Below are positions 47,460 to 59,766 of a DNA stretch of 64,000 nt, piece after piece. Source of the DNA: Megalonaias nervosa. Its lineage: Eukaryota; Mollusca; Bivalvia; Unionida; Unionidae. Under the pieces are notes generated by a model. That model did no database searches. It was not told where the DNA came from and saw nothing but the letters and a program-made list of their open reading frames with translations. Location of the stretch: the NCBI GenBank assembly GCA_016617855.1, contig JAECUM010003670.1:62001-126000 (forward strand), read 5' to 3'. The stretch's first letter is position 1, and every line of letters begins with the position of its first letter. Both the position numbers and the translations under genes were made by a program.

Positions 47460-48674
47460 AATGTGGGTTCAGTTTACCTGTGTACTTTTTCATGGCATTC
47501 ACAGGGTTCCCATGCCCTCCTGATTTTTAAGTAGGTCCTGGAATCCAACCGGAATTTGAATTCAAAAATATTCAGGAGACCTCCGTGAAAATTACTTTTT
47601 GTTATAAAATTTCTCAAATGTGATATTAAAAAGCTAACATTTTGCATTATTTTTCCACTGCAAAATAGCAATGAATGATTTTGCAATGATCGTCATATTT
47701 TTGCTTTGGTAGTCATGGTTGAGGCTGGTAACTAAGAGATATTTACACATGTGCCTTCAACTTCAATGTTGTGTCTTTAATCAAAGCATCAGACTTTAAA
47801 AATGACTCCTGAATGATGTCATTTTATCCGTAAATTCTCCTAGAAAACTCTTGGAAAATAAAAATCATTTTGATGCAGGAATCCTGCATTCACTTTCAGT
47901 ATTCTTGACTGTCAATAAAATGAACCTTATACAACCAGCATGCCCCTTTCAACCTTCAGCCCAGCCAGATTATAAGAATATGCACTGAATCAAGGATTTG
48001 CATTAGTGAGTCATCCAGTCCCAATAGTTTCTAAATGCTTTTGATTTTTTTTTTTTAAATCTCCTTTTCTGAATTGTTTTACATGTATTTTATTGCTTTT
48101 CTCTTTTGTTTCTTAGAATTATCTTGTAAGGAGCTTGTTTCGTTCTTTATATCACCAGTGGCTTTTTTCATCACATTAAATCTTGTGTCCCTCAATTTGA
48201 TTATCAAAACATCTTGACCATCTGCTTTCTGCCGTTAGATCCTCTCATTTCATTTACATAAAAATCTTGTCGTTCATTCATCTAAGATTATTAGTCTGTT
48301 GTTCACAATTTTCACCTTAATCATGTTCATTGCCATTTTGTATCAAGATCTCCTGTTTTGAGACTTGCTAACGCCATTTGTGCTTGAGTTTACTAAAGGA
48401 AAGAATACATCCACTCAGTGTCATACATCATAAAATCATCGTCATTTATTATTTGTTTCAGATGCATTGCTTCACACACCCTTTGCCTTTTAAAAAATGA
48501 ATTGCTTCACACACCCTTGGCATTTTAAAAAAAAGAGATTTGCATACATGTGGTGAAATATAACAAAATATTTTGCAAACATCTTACCAATATATTATGG
48601 ATTTTAAATATTTTAACTTTATATTTTATTTTAAATACTTTTTAAAGAATTTTAACATCTTTACTTTTATTACC
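47460..48674 (+). other. Intron sequence in copy A
   Basis: Unassigned sequence at 47460-48000, then the block shared with copy B (48000-48460). A ~40 bp direct repeat (attgcttcacacaccctt) lies at about 48465-48530. Confidence 0.6.
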
Positions 48675-49855
48675 TCTACTGGTCATAGACCAGAAGAGTT
48701 CATGGGATGGCCAGTTGTCTGTTGTCCATCCACCTGCTAACACAAGCTCATTATCACTATACCTTTGAGGAGTGCTATGAAAATTTACAGGCACAATCAT
48801 CTCAAGGTCTGGTTTGCTCATCCTAAACGAAAATGGTGTTGCTTACCATAGCAGCCATCTTGAAAATCTTGCTATTGCTACACCTCTTAAATGGGTTGTC
48901 ATTCTGACATAGTGTTTCCCCCCCAGAAGACATCTTAGGATATTGGACCACTCGGGTGGCCTAAGTGGTTGGAGCATGCACATTGGACATCGGAGGTTAT
49001 GGGCTTGAACCCTGGCTGAATAATACCAAAGATTTATAAAAATCGTACTAACAGCTGCCTTGCATGGTGCTCAGCATTAAGAGGTTAGTGCTAGGACTGG
49101 TTGGCCTGGTGTCAGGATAATGTGACTGAGTGGGACATGATACTTTATGTCTGTGGCATGATGCCCCAGTGCATGTCATCACTATAATCTGCCACACTGC
49201 GCACATCATAGCAGTATGACTGAAAAGTTGTTAAAGCGTCATTGGCTATCTTGAAAATCTAGTTATTGCTACTCCTTCTAGGTGGATGAGCATATCATGA
49301 TTGGAATGTCCCCCAAAAGACTCACTAGACCTAAATGAATGGCAGCTGTTTTGAAAATCTTGTTTGTTGCTGTTCCTCCACAGCAGAAAGTCATATTGAC
49401 GTGGGGTTTTCACCAGAAGACTTCCTATGATATTTAGTTTTTCTAAATTAAATTGGTGCCCATCTGATCTCCATTATGACCGGCATGGTAGCCATTTTGA
49501 AAACCTTTATATTGCTGCTCCATCTTGATGGATGGTCATATTGACGTGTGGTTTTCACCAAAAGACTTATGATGTTTACTACATTTTAAATGAAAATGGT
49601 GTTGATCATGAAATTCTTGTTGTCACTAAATCTCCTGAATGTATGGTCATAGCAACATGGGATTTTCACCACATCTAATGGTGCCAGTATTACATCCAAT
49701 ATGGCTGCCAAATGGCCACTTTGAAACTGTTCATATTGTTAAAATTATCAGAGATTGTTTTAACACTGTGCAATTAGAAAGAAGAAATGGTATTGTTACA
49801 AATGGCTGGAAATTGTTTTCTACCAGTGGAACGTTAGTTCTTTTAAAGGACTGTT
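48675..49855 (+). mobile_element. Hairpin-ended tandem-repeat element, cluster 5, with a nested SINE B
   Basis: It starts TCTACTGGTCATAGACCAGA (hairpin) and has degenerate 160 bp units. The right end is decayed (gttcttttaaaggac). A SINE B copy (48947-49240) is inserted in it. The corresponding place in copy B lacks the element. Confidence 0.65.
48947..49240 (+). mobile_element. SINE family B, copy 6
   Basis: Head (gggtggcctaagtggttgga, gggcttgaaccctgg), body and truncated tail match the family. Inserted in cluster 5. Confidence 0.88.
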
Positions 49856-50164
49856 ATTTTTATCTTATAAGGCTGTGTAGTTAGATTTATTTGAAAAGTT
49901 TTTATCATCTTGAAGCAATTTTTGCAAACTTTTATGTTCACATTGTTAGAACATAGCTTTTATAGTTTTTATTCAATACTATATAGCCAGTAGTGTGCTG
50001 ATATGCTGTTAAACCCTTTATATATATGGATACATACAACACATTGCATGATTAATGGATCACATATACTACCTATTGTAGAATTATAACCAATAGATGG
50101 TTTTCTTAAACTGATACTAATACTCCATTTTCCTAATGACAGATACTCAAACTCTTCAGATTAT

Positions 50165-50403
50165 TGTCTATACTCACTTACAAGTCAAGTGCCGGTGCAA
50201 AATACACAGACTCCGATATACTGCTACATAATGTGCCAGCAGATCTTGGTCTATGCATCTTGTTAGGAGTAATCAGTGGGTCCTAATCTGCTGTGCAACA
50301 TTTGATGTCAGTTCAGGGTTTGTGTTGTTTGCGTCACGTGACCTCAGTTCAGGGTCTGTGTTGTTTGCAGTTTGACACAACTTATAAGTGAGTATACATG
50401 GTA
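50165..50403. mobile_element. Palindromic MITE, copy in segment A
   Basis: Ends are inverted: tctatactcacttacaagtc on the left and cttataagtgagtatacatg on the right. The core has the family phrases (ccagcagatcttggtctatg, tcagggtctgtgttgtttgc). Confidence 0.8.
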
Positions 50404-50572
50404 AGTTGTCATAAAGTAGTTATTTCTTCATATGGATTATCTAAGGTTAATAATTTTGGGGGAAGTTAAAAAGAGGAGAATTCCAATCAGAGAAGTTTCG
50501 TTGATAACCAGAAAATAGAAGTAGAATATCCAGTTGACAATAAAGTTTATGAAGACATGCAGTTTCCTTCAA

Positions 50573-50825
50573 AATACTTCAATACAAAAGTTTAATTAGG
50601 TAATATATTTCCAAATTTAAGTACTTCAGTACATAGCTTTATATAGGTACTATATTCTCAAAATTTATTTAGGTACTTCAGTACTTAACTTTCATCAGGT
50701 AATGTATTCTCCAACGTTATTTAGGTACTTCAATACCTAACTTCAATCAGGATATATTCTCAGAATTTATTTTGGTACTTCAGTACATAGTTTTAAATAG
50801 GTAATAAATACTTAAAATTTACTTG
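50573..50825. repeat. Minisatellite, ~52-60 bp degenerate unit
   Basis: Four to five units built of tacttcagtacatagcttt, aggtaatatattctc and aatttatttagg. Confidence 0.8.
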
Positions 50826-51737
50826 GCTCAGATGATTTTTCATAGAGCATAGCCAGACATAAGAAAATTGCAGTAATTTATTTTTTTTTTTAAAGTTAGC
50901 AATGTCACTAAGTTATTTATATATAGACACATGGCATTTAACATTTCTTATGTAAAAAATATTTTCTTAAAGTTCATATCTATTTTCTGTTTGATTTAAA
51001 TTTTTATTCTAGTTTTCGTTTATCTTTGTGTCCTGTAGTTATTACTAGGTGTTGGATGACTCATTCCTGAGTAGAAGGGAAAATCACCATGTATAAATTA
51101 TCAGTGTTAAACAAAGAGTTGGTCATACCTATCATCAGTAGTTAAAATTATTCACATTTCTGGAAACAATGTGATTTCTTCTTTTAAATATTTTTAATTT
51201 TTACCCGGACTGCAAGTCAATTCAGGCTTCTGAATTGATATCTGTCCACATCTGTTCATTCATCCAGCACTGTGAAGTTAGGGTCATTTTCAAATATTTG
51301 CATGTATTTCAGTATGTAATTCTCTCTTAAGGCTATTAATGAATGCTAGGCCATTGTGACCTATATTTCATGGTTCAGCATTAGGATAGCTATTGTAGTT
51401 CATTTGGTGGAAGAGAATATTCAAAAGGGTTGCAAGTGCGATACCTGCCAGCCTGGGTTGGTTTACTCTTTGTGTCTTTGGGAAAGGCACTTAGCTCCCA
51501 TTTCCTTGGCATGAGACAGTATAGCTAATAATTTGTTAAAAGTGCTGTTAAATCCAACAGTGCAGCAAACCAACAAGCATACCTTTACGTTAAGCTTAGT
51601 TCTCAAAGTTAGGGTCTGTGTTTCTAAGTCATTTTCTTGGACAGTATTGCTTGGTTTGTAAATGTTTCATAAGATGTACTTCAACCACCAGTGAAAATGT
51701 AGGCACTATGACCTGTATTTCACGGTTCATTTTTAGT

Positions 51738-52975
51738 TCTACTGGTCATAAACCAGAAGAGTTTATAGGATGGTCTGTTGTACCAAGGTCCATCCATTAA
51801 CACAAGTTTGTTATTGCTATTCCTCATAAACTACATGGAGGATTGCCTTAAAACTTGAAATACACATTCATCCCGTGGTTTAGTTGGTCCTAAATGCAGA
51901 TGGTGCTGCACAGACATTCATTATGGCCACCACAATGGCCATCTTAAACATTTGTTACCACTATTCCTGCTGAATAGATGGTCATAGTAACATTGGTTTT
52001 TACTAAGAGACTTGTTATCATGTCCAGTTGATCTTAAATGAAAATGTTGCTGATCTGATGTCTATGGTTGCCATGTTAGCCTTTTTGAAAATCTTTCATT
52101 GATTCTCCTGAATTACGAGTCATATAAACATGGGATTTTCACTAACCGACTTTATATGGTGTCAGGATGGTCCTAAATGAAAATGGTGCTGATATGATGT
52201 CCATTATGGCCACCATGGTGACTATTTTGATAATTTTGTTATGGCTACTCCTCCTGATTGTGTGCTCATATCAAATTTGGGTTTTCACTAAAATACTTCT
52301 TGTGATGTCTAACTCATCCTAAATAAAAATCCAATATCACCATAGTGCAGCCATCTTAAAATCTTATCACATCTCTGCTTGAACATAAAGTCATATTAAT
52401 GTGATGTTTTTCACCAGAATACTTCTTGTGATGTCCAGTTGGTCACGAATGAAAATGGTACAGATCTGACCTCCAGTATGGCCATCATAGCAGCCGTCTT
52501 CAAAATCTTGTTATTGCTACTCCTGAATGGAAAGTTGTATCTTGAAAATACTGTTATCTCAACAAAATTGATGGCTATATCAAAATAGGGTTTTCAGCAA
52601 TACATTTCTTTATGATACCTAGTTGGTCCTAAATGAAACCAGAAGGGCTTAATCAGTCATACATCCAATATGGCTTCGATGATGTCTGTCTTAAAAGTCT
52701 TGTTGTCACTACTTCCCCAGAATGGATGATCTTTATTACATGGGGTTTTCACCAAAAGACTTCTAAGAATGTCATCTTTGTCCTAAACGAAAATGGTGCC
52801 AAACTGACATACAGTACATGTAACACAACATCTAATATGAAAACCTTGTTAGTGCTGAAGAATATTGGAGACAGTTTCAGCGCTTGGCAGTTAAAAGGAA
52901 GAAATTGTCTTATCTTGAATTCTGGAAATTCTTTTCACCCAGTAGAGCATTAGTCCCTTCAAGGGACTCTTGTTT
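51738..52975 (+). mobile_element. Hairpin-ended tandem-repeat element, cluster 6 (best ends)
   Basis: The left end TCTACTGGTCATAAACCAGA forms a hairpin. The right end reads AGTCCCTTCAAGGGACTCTT and is followed by a T run. In between are six to seven ~160 bp units. This copy best shows the full plan of the family. Confidence 0.7.
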
Positions 52976-53355
52976 TTTTTAAGGTTATGGTTTGTGTGTA
53001 TATCATTTTACCAGATGCTTACTGACAACCATAGTTAAAAGAAATAAATAAATCTATGAAAATTCTATGAAAACTTTGGTACCAGCGAATCAAAATTAAT
53101 GTCAGTATTCATGGCGTGCTACATTTGTATTTTCTTGTTTGTTTTTTCTTACTGGTGAACAAGACAGGTTTTCACTTTCAAAAGTACATTTTCCATCTTT
53201 CAAGGCAGTGTCATCAACCACTTCAGTTTTGTTTCGTTGATGCTTGCCTTGTGCATATCCAGTAAATTTTACGTAAACACTTGTCATTGTTTCCAGTGTT
53301 TTTAGCTCTACCAGTCAGCTGTAGTTTTATGGAGTAGATTTAGTTTAATGTAGAG

Positions 53356-53397
53356 GTGGTCTCAGCATGCATTTTTCTTTTGTTTTTCTGCCTGTAG
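53356..53397 (+). promoter_or_regulatory. SPTBN1: Conserved splice-acceptor tract before exon W20a
   Basis: From gtggtctcagcatgcatttt to cctgtag, 41 of 42 bases equal those before exon W20b (61264-61305). Sequence farther upstream is not alike. It includes a long U-rich pyrimidine tract and the branch-like region. Inferred role: 3' splice site, possibly with bound splicing factors. Confidence 0.7.
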
Positions 53398-53547
53398 AAG
53401 TGGAGGAAGCAGAGGTTCAAATTGGAGCTTCTCCAACTTTCAATGCCTCTCTCGAATTTTCCCCTCGCATGCAGGCTCCTCCTCCGAAGGAGGTTCCAGG
53501 GATGACGCATGAGCCCGCTAAAGGTGAACCCATACCAGCACCAAGGA
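53398..53547 (+). CDS. SPTBN1: Beta-spectrin exon W20a: linker exon, first copy
   Basis: The exon runs from acceptor cctgtag to donor AAGGA|gtttca. It is 150 bp, phase 1 to 1. It reads EVEEAEVQIGASPTFNASLE, then MQAPPPKEVPGMTHEPAKGE and PIPAPR. A second, also phase-1 donor lies 24 bases earlier (GCTAAAG|gtgaac, ending 53523); the same pair exists in W20b. About 30 of 49 aligned residues equal W20b, with conserved EVEE, MxAPP, EVP and GEPxPAPR. Both could be included or chosen alternatively, since the phases match in every combination. Confidence 0.85.
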
Positions 53548-53850
53548 GTTTCAATGCAATTAACTTAAAATACTTTTTCCGAATTTAAACTGCTTCCCTT
53601 TTTCCATGTAATCCTCACCATTATATCTCTAAGACTGCAAGGCTTAGACTTTATACTTTCCTGCAATTCATGATCTAAATATAATGGGTTTTGGAACAAA
53701 TCTGTAACACCTATTTATGAAATACATGCTTCTACACTATTTGTTTTAGTCTGATGCTGAGATACAAACTTGTAATGTGGACTTTAAGCTGCTGATGCTG
53801 TTTTAGTATGCTGTTTTGCATTTACACAAGCAGGCATAAAGAGTTATATC

Positions 53851-56163
53851 CCTCGTGGACTAGATGAATTGCTGTTATATGTAGATATGCCTTTTAAAGG
53901 TTTTGTCTTTTTATGAGCACCTTTTTTATGGAGTTAATGCCCTTTAGTGTTGGGGGGGGGGCCTTTGCAATATACACATTACTAATAGCTTTTGAATATA
54001 AGCGCCTTATAAGTTGTCAAGACTTTTGCAGTTTTGTAGGAAAATAAGTATGCTCTGCTATAATTATAGTGTTCAAGCAGTTCTACTTTTATTTATCCTT
54101 CCATTGCTTGTAGCTGGGGCAAGGTCACTGATTGCAAGAAGAGCAATGCAGACCTCCCAACCCTTTAGTTACAGATGTAAGGAACAATACACCCTCCTAA
54201 AGACAAAATCCTTGCTGTTAAATCTGGATATTATCTTATTTTGGTTGGTCTGGATCTGTGTTCACATTTGACTTAGTGGAGTTGGTCAGGAAATCAGAAT
54301 AACTACACCTCAAATGCTTTAATTAACCTTTCTTTTTATTTTTGGGGGATTTTGCTTTTATGTTATAACATAGTATGGATATGTCATTCAGCAAATGAAA
54401 ATGTGTTGAAGATCTTCGGGACAATCAGCCTTTCAGAAGGTCCAATTAGTTCGCACTGAAGTATTAAAGTACTATTTAGATACTTCGCTTTGCTTGGGCA
54501 AAAAAAAAACAAGACAATTGCATTTATTGGATATCATAGCTTGTCAGATTGGATATTGGTTATTTTGGGAGATAATTAAAACAAAGACAAAGAGATTATG
54601 TCAGGCTGAGGGATCCCACAACAAGTAAGTTGCCTTTGGGAGTTTTGGAACTGTGGTTTCTGAAGCTGAACTGGAGGTTATTAAGGTCAAAGTGTACTTT
54701 GCAAACTTTTTAATTGCTTTCATTGCATCAGATAACACTGCAAAACTTTTCATGCATATTTTCCATATCAGCAATGGCAGTACATGATAATTTGTTGTAC
54801 CTTAATTAATGTTGGTCCAGCTTAAATATATACTACTTCACTGAGGTTTCTTGGGTTCACAGGTCTGAAAATGGTTTCTACACAATAACATTAGTTCAAA
54901 ATCACAAACCTGAACCAGTCATAGCGTATAGCTTGCATATAGGTTACAGAAGAAGCTTGTTGATATGGGGTGAAAAGTCAGGGTCGCAGAGTGGAAGGAA
55001 CATTTCTCCACTCTTTAGTTCTTGACCACATACCTTCATCAGAGTTTTTTGATGGTTAACTCTTTGGATAAGAAAGAAGCCTATTGATGTTGGGGTCAAA
55101 AGGTCAAAGTCGTTGATTGCAAATTATAATGATTTTTACATAGCAACTTTAGTTCTGAACCAGATATCTTGACCAAAGTTTGTGGAGGGCTTGCACATAC
55201 AGTGAGGAGAAGACATGTTGATGATGAGGTAAAAATGTGAAAGGTTAAGGTCATTGTGACTGGAAGAAAAATGGATTTTGCATAATAACTTTTGTTCTAG
55301 AGAAGTTCCTTGACTAAATTGTGTTTGGCTTGCACTTCGAATAAGAAAGGGACCTATAGATATGAAGGTCAAATGTCCAAGTCCAAGTGAGCTTAATAAG
55401 AACATAATGGTTTAGTTCAAGATTGCATGCCTAGACATGAGGTCAAGGTCATTGAGATACTTTGGTCAGTGGTAGTACAAGTTGCCCTACTAGTGTCTAC
55501 ATAGTGGACTTATACACAGGGCATGTGTATAACATAATGTTTTTTTTTTCATATACCTACCATGAGGTGTACATTATTTGGTGATGTCTATCATTGCCAA
55601 TTTCCTTTCAGTACAATAATTAAAAGTTGTCCACCATCTTCAGTTACCAAACTTTGTGGATTGCATGCACAAAGGGGTAAGGAAAACTCCTGTTGATTTT
55701 GGGTTCCAAAGGTAAAATGTCTTAGTCACCTACTGGAAGAATAAAAGGGTTTTTGCACAAACATTTTAGTTATCATCATCAAAGACAACTAAACATGGTG
55801 CAGCCCTATAATGTAATGTTCACACTACTCGTCTATTTTAAATTGATAAGTAGTGTCAGTTGCATAGAGGCAAATTGGATGGCTAATATCAACCTAGCAG
55901 GCTAAGGTCCACATAATTTTATTTGTCTTCCCCCCCCCCCATTTTGAGGTTTCTGTTGTACGTATTTCACTGTTCAAAAAAAAAAATCATATTTGATTTT
56001 AATTATACTGTATAGCTTCACTTATACTTTAAATGGCCCATGCAGTAATCATCTGTGCCTCGTGCATTTTGCTTTCATTACTAAAGTTTTCATTTCATCC
56101 TCCATTTTCTGTTTCATTCTATGGTATACATAGAAATCTGGCATTTGTGTAATTATCACATAT
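53851..56163 (+). other. Intron sequence in copy B with repeat family D
   Basis: Family D units fill about 54840-55480 and a further piece lies at 55620-55770 (phrases accaaagtttgtggagggct, ggtcaaagtcg). G and C homopolymers occur at 53951-53961 and about 55929-55940. A possible but rejected exon is at 54114-54176. Confidence 0.55.
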
Positions 56164-56380
56164 ACCGTATATACTTGCTTATAAGATAAGTCCATATACA
56201 AACTGCACAAACACAGATCTGCCTTTGCACATTATGCCATCAGATCTGGATCTGTGCCATTTGTTTGGAGTAATTAGTAGAACAAACACCATAGACCCTG
56301 ATCTGCATGTGCATTATGCCATGGCAGATCAGGATCTTTGTTGTTTGCAGTTTGACTTAAGTGAGTATGTAGGGTAGATA
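56164..56380. mobile_element. Palindromic MITE, copy in segment B
   Basis: Left end taccgtatatacttgcttat, right end acttaagtgagtatgtaggg (inverted). The core has two hairpins around agatctg and tgatctgc motifs. Inserted at a different place than the MITE in copy A. Confidence 0.82.
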
Positions 56381-56850
56381 ATGTGCATTTATTCGGTTCT
56401 GATGAGAATGCATTTGTTAGAAAAATTGTTTATGTAGCAGACTAGAGGTATCAAGACATTTTTGTTGAGATTTTGTCGGCTTCATATGTCATCTCGCAAT
56501 ATCTTTGTCATGATTTTCATTAATCCTCAATTGTTGTCAGTTTTGTCATCGTTCTTCTTTCAAGTTTATTGCTGTGTGAGATTTGTTCAAAAGAAAAGAA
56601 CAAGATGATGATTTATGTGATACCATAACTTTGATCATTTGGTGTCAGTTTGTTGTCATTTAACACAAATGGAAATATTCCAGAAATGGATCAAGTGCTA
56701 CCCTTTCTAAATGTGAGCTCTGTTTTCCAGTTTATGATGTACCTTGAATGCCAATAAAACGAACATTACACTACCATCATGCCCCTTCCACCCTTCAGCC
56801 TCGGCCATATAATAAGGCTATACAATAAACCAAATATTTACAGTAGTGAG

Positions 56851-57180
56851 GACCACTCCAGTGGCCTAAGTGGTTAGAGCATCTGCCTAGATGCAGAAGG
56901 TTGCGGGTATGAACCCCAGCTGAGTCATACCAGTACCAAAGACTTATAAAAATGGTGCTAGCAGCTGCCTTGCTTGGTGCTCAGCTTTAAGAGGTTAGTG
57001 TTAGGACTGGTCGGCCTAATGTCAGGATAATGTGACTGGGTGGGACATGAAGCTACATGTCTGCAGCATGATGCCCCAGTGCTAGACTATCACTATAAAC
57101 TGCCACATTGCAGACATCTTAGTGACATGACTGTAAGATTGTTAAAGCTACATTAAAAATCCAAATTACAAGCACACACA
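56851..57180 (+). mobile_element. SINE family B, copy 7
   Basis: Complete copy with a 13 bp perfect target duplication TTACAGTAGTGAG (56838-56850 and 57181-57193). The matching site in copy A (about 47998-48012, gcattagtgagtcatcc) is empty, so insertion followed the duplication. Confidence 0.95.
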
Positions 57181-57193
57181 TTACAGTAGTGAG

Positions 57194-58667
57194 CCATCCA
57201 ATTTCATTTGCTTCTTTTTCTTTTTTAAAATCCCTGAATTATATTACATGTAGTCAGTTGCTTTCCTCACATGTTTCTTAGAATTATCCTGTAAGGAACA
57301 TGTTTTATTCTTTATTTCACCATGTGTATTTTTATCCTGTTAAACTGGTGTCCAGTTTTTATTTCTTGTCATAAAATTTGAACCATCTGCTTCTTGCCAT
57401 TTCATTGACATGAAAATCTTGTGGTTCACTCATAAAGATTGTTTGTGTGTTTGCTGTTTTGACCTTTGTTCAGTACCATTTTTCATCCTGATCTCCTGTT
57501 TTGAGACTTGTTAATGCAGTGTTTGATTTAACAAAAGAAAGGACAATATCCACCGAATGTCAGACAGTGTCATAAATTCATCCTCATTTATTTGTTTAAA
57601 ATGTGTTGCTTGTGGCTTGCATATTTGTAGTGAAACTGATCCAAATATTTACCATGTTTGCAAATTTTTAAAATCACTGACATGCTTTTGCATAAAATGT
57701 CTCAGTATCATTAACACTTCCTTCACCCCTCACCAAAATCAAGCACACGGCATGCTTTATTGATAAGCCTCCAGCAGTGGGAAGGGAGACATGGCAGTCA
57801 TCTTTCTCTTGGTCATATCGTCTACTGTTTGGTATTTTATTTCTTCATAAACATAAAATACTTACACCCTAAGACAATTCATTCTGCTGACAGGCTTGCT
57901 TGCAGCTTTGACCCTGGAATCAAGGTCACAAAGATATTAAGGTTTTGATAAAGTTTTTTCATTAATATTTCCTAAACCCTTTTATGGATTTTGTTCATGC
58001 TTGGCATAAACCATTATGAAGACAAGACATTATTTAGTGACATGCTTACACAGCCTTTGATCTTGGGGTCCAGGTCATGCATTTTACAGCTCTGTCTCAA
58101 CATGTATGATTCTTGCTAAACATGTCAGACACTTATTGTCTGTTACAGCATAATGACTAGTTCTAAAGAAAATAGTTTCTTTTACATGACTAAATTGATA
58201 TCATCGGACTAAACTTTCAAGAATTTTGTACTAGTTTCTCTAGTGACAAATAATGTATCACTAAATATGAACCATACTTATCCATGTTTTTAAGTTGATT
58301 TAGTGGAGGGGGAAAATGCGAAATTCCATATCAGAGAAATTTCATTGATAACAAGCAAACTGAAGCAGAATACATAGGTTTTTCCGCCTTTAACATATGA
58401 AGGCTTTATAGTTTAATTCATGATATTCTGACATAAGGCTTTAAATAAGTTATATATTAATGCTAGAGCACAACCAGAAATAAATGAATTTAAAGTAATT
58501 TAACATCTTTTAAAAGTAAGCAATCAGCTTTAATAATTGTGATATAGATGTAGTGTTTAAAGTTTTTAATGTAAATACTATTGAGGTGCATGTATTTGAT
58601 ATAAAGTTTTACCTCTTTTCCTTTATCATTCTGGATGTTTCTTTAGTATTAGAATGTGTTTTATGAC
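57194..58667 (+). other. Intron sequence in copy B
   Basis: 57194-57600 matches copy A. 57860-58115 is a repeat family C unit (acaattcattctgctgacag, cttggggtccaggtcatgc). 58310-58380 again matches copy A. No coding sequence. Confidence 0.65.
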
Positions 58668-59232
58668 TCTTCTGCCAGAATAGAAGGAAAAATTGACTGT
58701 GTAATTATGCAATGGCTAAAAAAGAGTTGGTCATACCTCATTGCCAGAGTAGAAGGAAAAATTGACTGTGTAATTATGCAATGGCTAAAAAAGAGTTGGT
58801 CATACCTCATTGCCAGAGTAGAAGGAAAAATTGACTGTGTAATTATGCAATGGCTAAAAAAGAGTTGGTCATACCTCATTGCCAGAATAGAAGGAAAAAT
58901 TGACTGTGTAATTATGCAATGGCTAAAAAAGAGTTGGTCATACCTCATTGCCAGAGTAGAAGGAAAAATTGACTGTGTAATTATGCAATGGCTAAAAAAG
59001 AGTTGGTCATACCTCATTGCCAGAGTAGAAGGAAAAATTGACTGTGTAATTATACAATGGCTAAAAAAAGAGTTGGTCATACCTCATTGCCAGAATAGAA
59101 GGGAAAATTAACTGTGTAATTATGCAATGGCTAAAAAAAGAGTTGGTCATACCTCATTGCCAGAGTAGAAGGAAAAATTGACTGTGTAGTTATGCAACAG
59201 CTAAAACAGAGTTGGTCATACCTCGTTGCCAG
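58668..59232. repeat. Minisatellite, 69 bp unit, 8 copies
   Basis: The unit starts cagagtagaaggaaaaattg and ends gttggtcatacctcattgc. Six units are almost identical, the seventh and eighth diverge. 69 is 23 codons, so long open frames exist on both strands (58656-59111 and 58661-59080), which are artefacts. Copy A holds a single related unit at 51060-51130. Confidence 0.95.
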
Positions 59233-59712
59233 CAAATACAGTTACTCAGATTGCTGGAGTTACTGACAAGAAAAAAAAACAAAACAACAGCTGTGATATC
59301 TAATTTTTCCAATTTATGCATCCACTTCTTGCAGCTCAGACATTTTGATTTGGTCCTCCTGTCTCTTTCCCAAGAAGCTTTTTAGCAATGTTGTGCAGAA
59401 GCACTCACTTGAAACAAATTTTAAAAAATTCTATGTAAATGATCTGATAGATGTTCAAGCCATTACAGCAGTTTTTCAATTTATTTCACTTTTAAATGTT
59501 TTGGATTTGGACTTAAACGATAACGTTTTTAGATTCAATAAGCAAAATTAAGTTTGGTATGCATTCATATGTAAATTACCCGATTTGCTTTTCAGGTCAT
59601 CAGTGGTACACAAGTTTTTTTTTTACTTTTTGCTGAATGTTTTGGGACTTCCTGATAAAAATTATGCTAAAACCATTGGAAGTTGATAAATAAAATCTGG
59701 TATTCGTGTGTG

Positions 59713-59766
<54 letters not shown>

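Larger units (their letters stand above)
49856..51737 (+). other. Intron sequence in copy A with MITE and minisatellite
   Basis: Holds the palindromic MITE (50165-50403), the ~52-60 bp tandem repeat (50573-50825), and the single ancestral-type unit of copy B's 69 bp array (51060-51130). The remainder is AT-rich and unassigned. Confidence 0.6.
45800..53580 (+). repeat. Segmental duplication, copy A (ends with exon W20a)
   Basis: Collinear blocks match copy B: 45850-46120 with 53570-53850; 46640-46740 with 55845-55950; 46810-46950 with 56020-56155; 47050-47124 and onward with 56650-56740; 48000-48460 with 57190-57600; 50450-50550 with 58310-58380; 51060-51130 with 58665-58740; 53100-53290 with 60400-60560; exon W20a with W20b. 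Introns have diverged strongly, so the duplication is old. Copy A carries SINE B copies 5 and 6, two hairpin-ended elements and a MITE that copy B lacks. Confidence 0.85.

Noticed and set aside
54114..54176. A possible 63-base exon with a strong pyrimidine tract (ccattgcttgtag) and donor GAT|gtaagg, phase 1 to 1.
   Set aside because: It ends with T in phase 1; splicing to W20b (starting AA) would create a TAA stop. The peptide shows no family resemblance.
58656..59111. 151-codon and opposite-strand 139-codon open frames with perfect 23-residue repeats.
   Set aside because: Both are products of a 69 bp minisatellite that happens to lack stops; copy A has only one unit.
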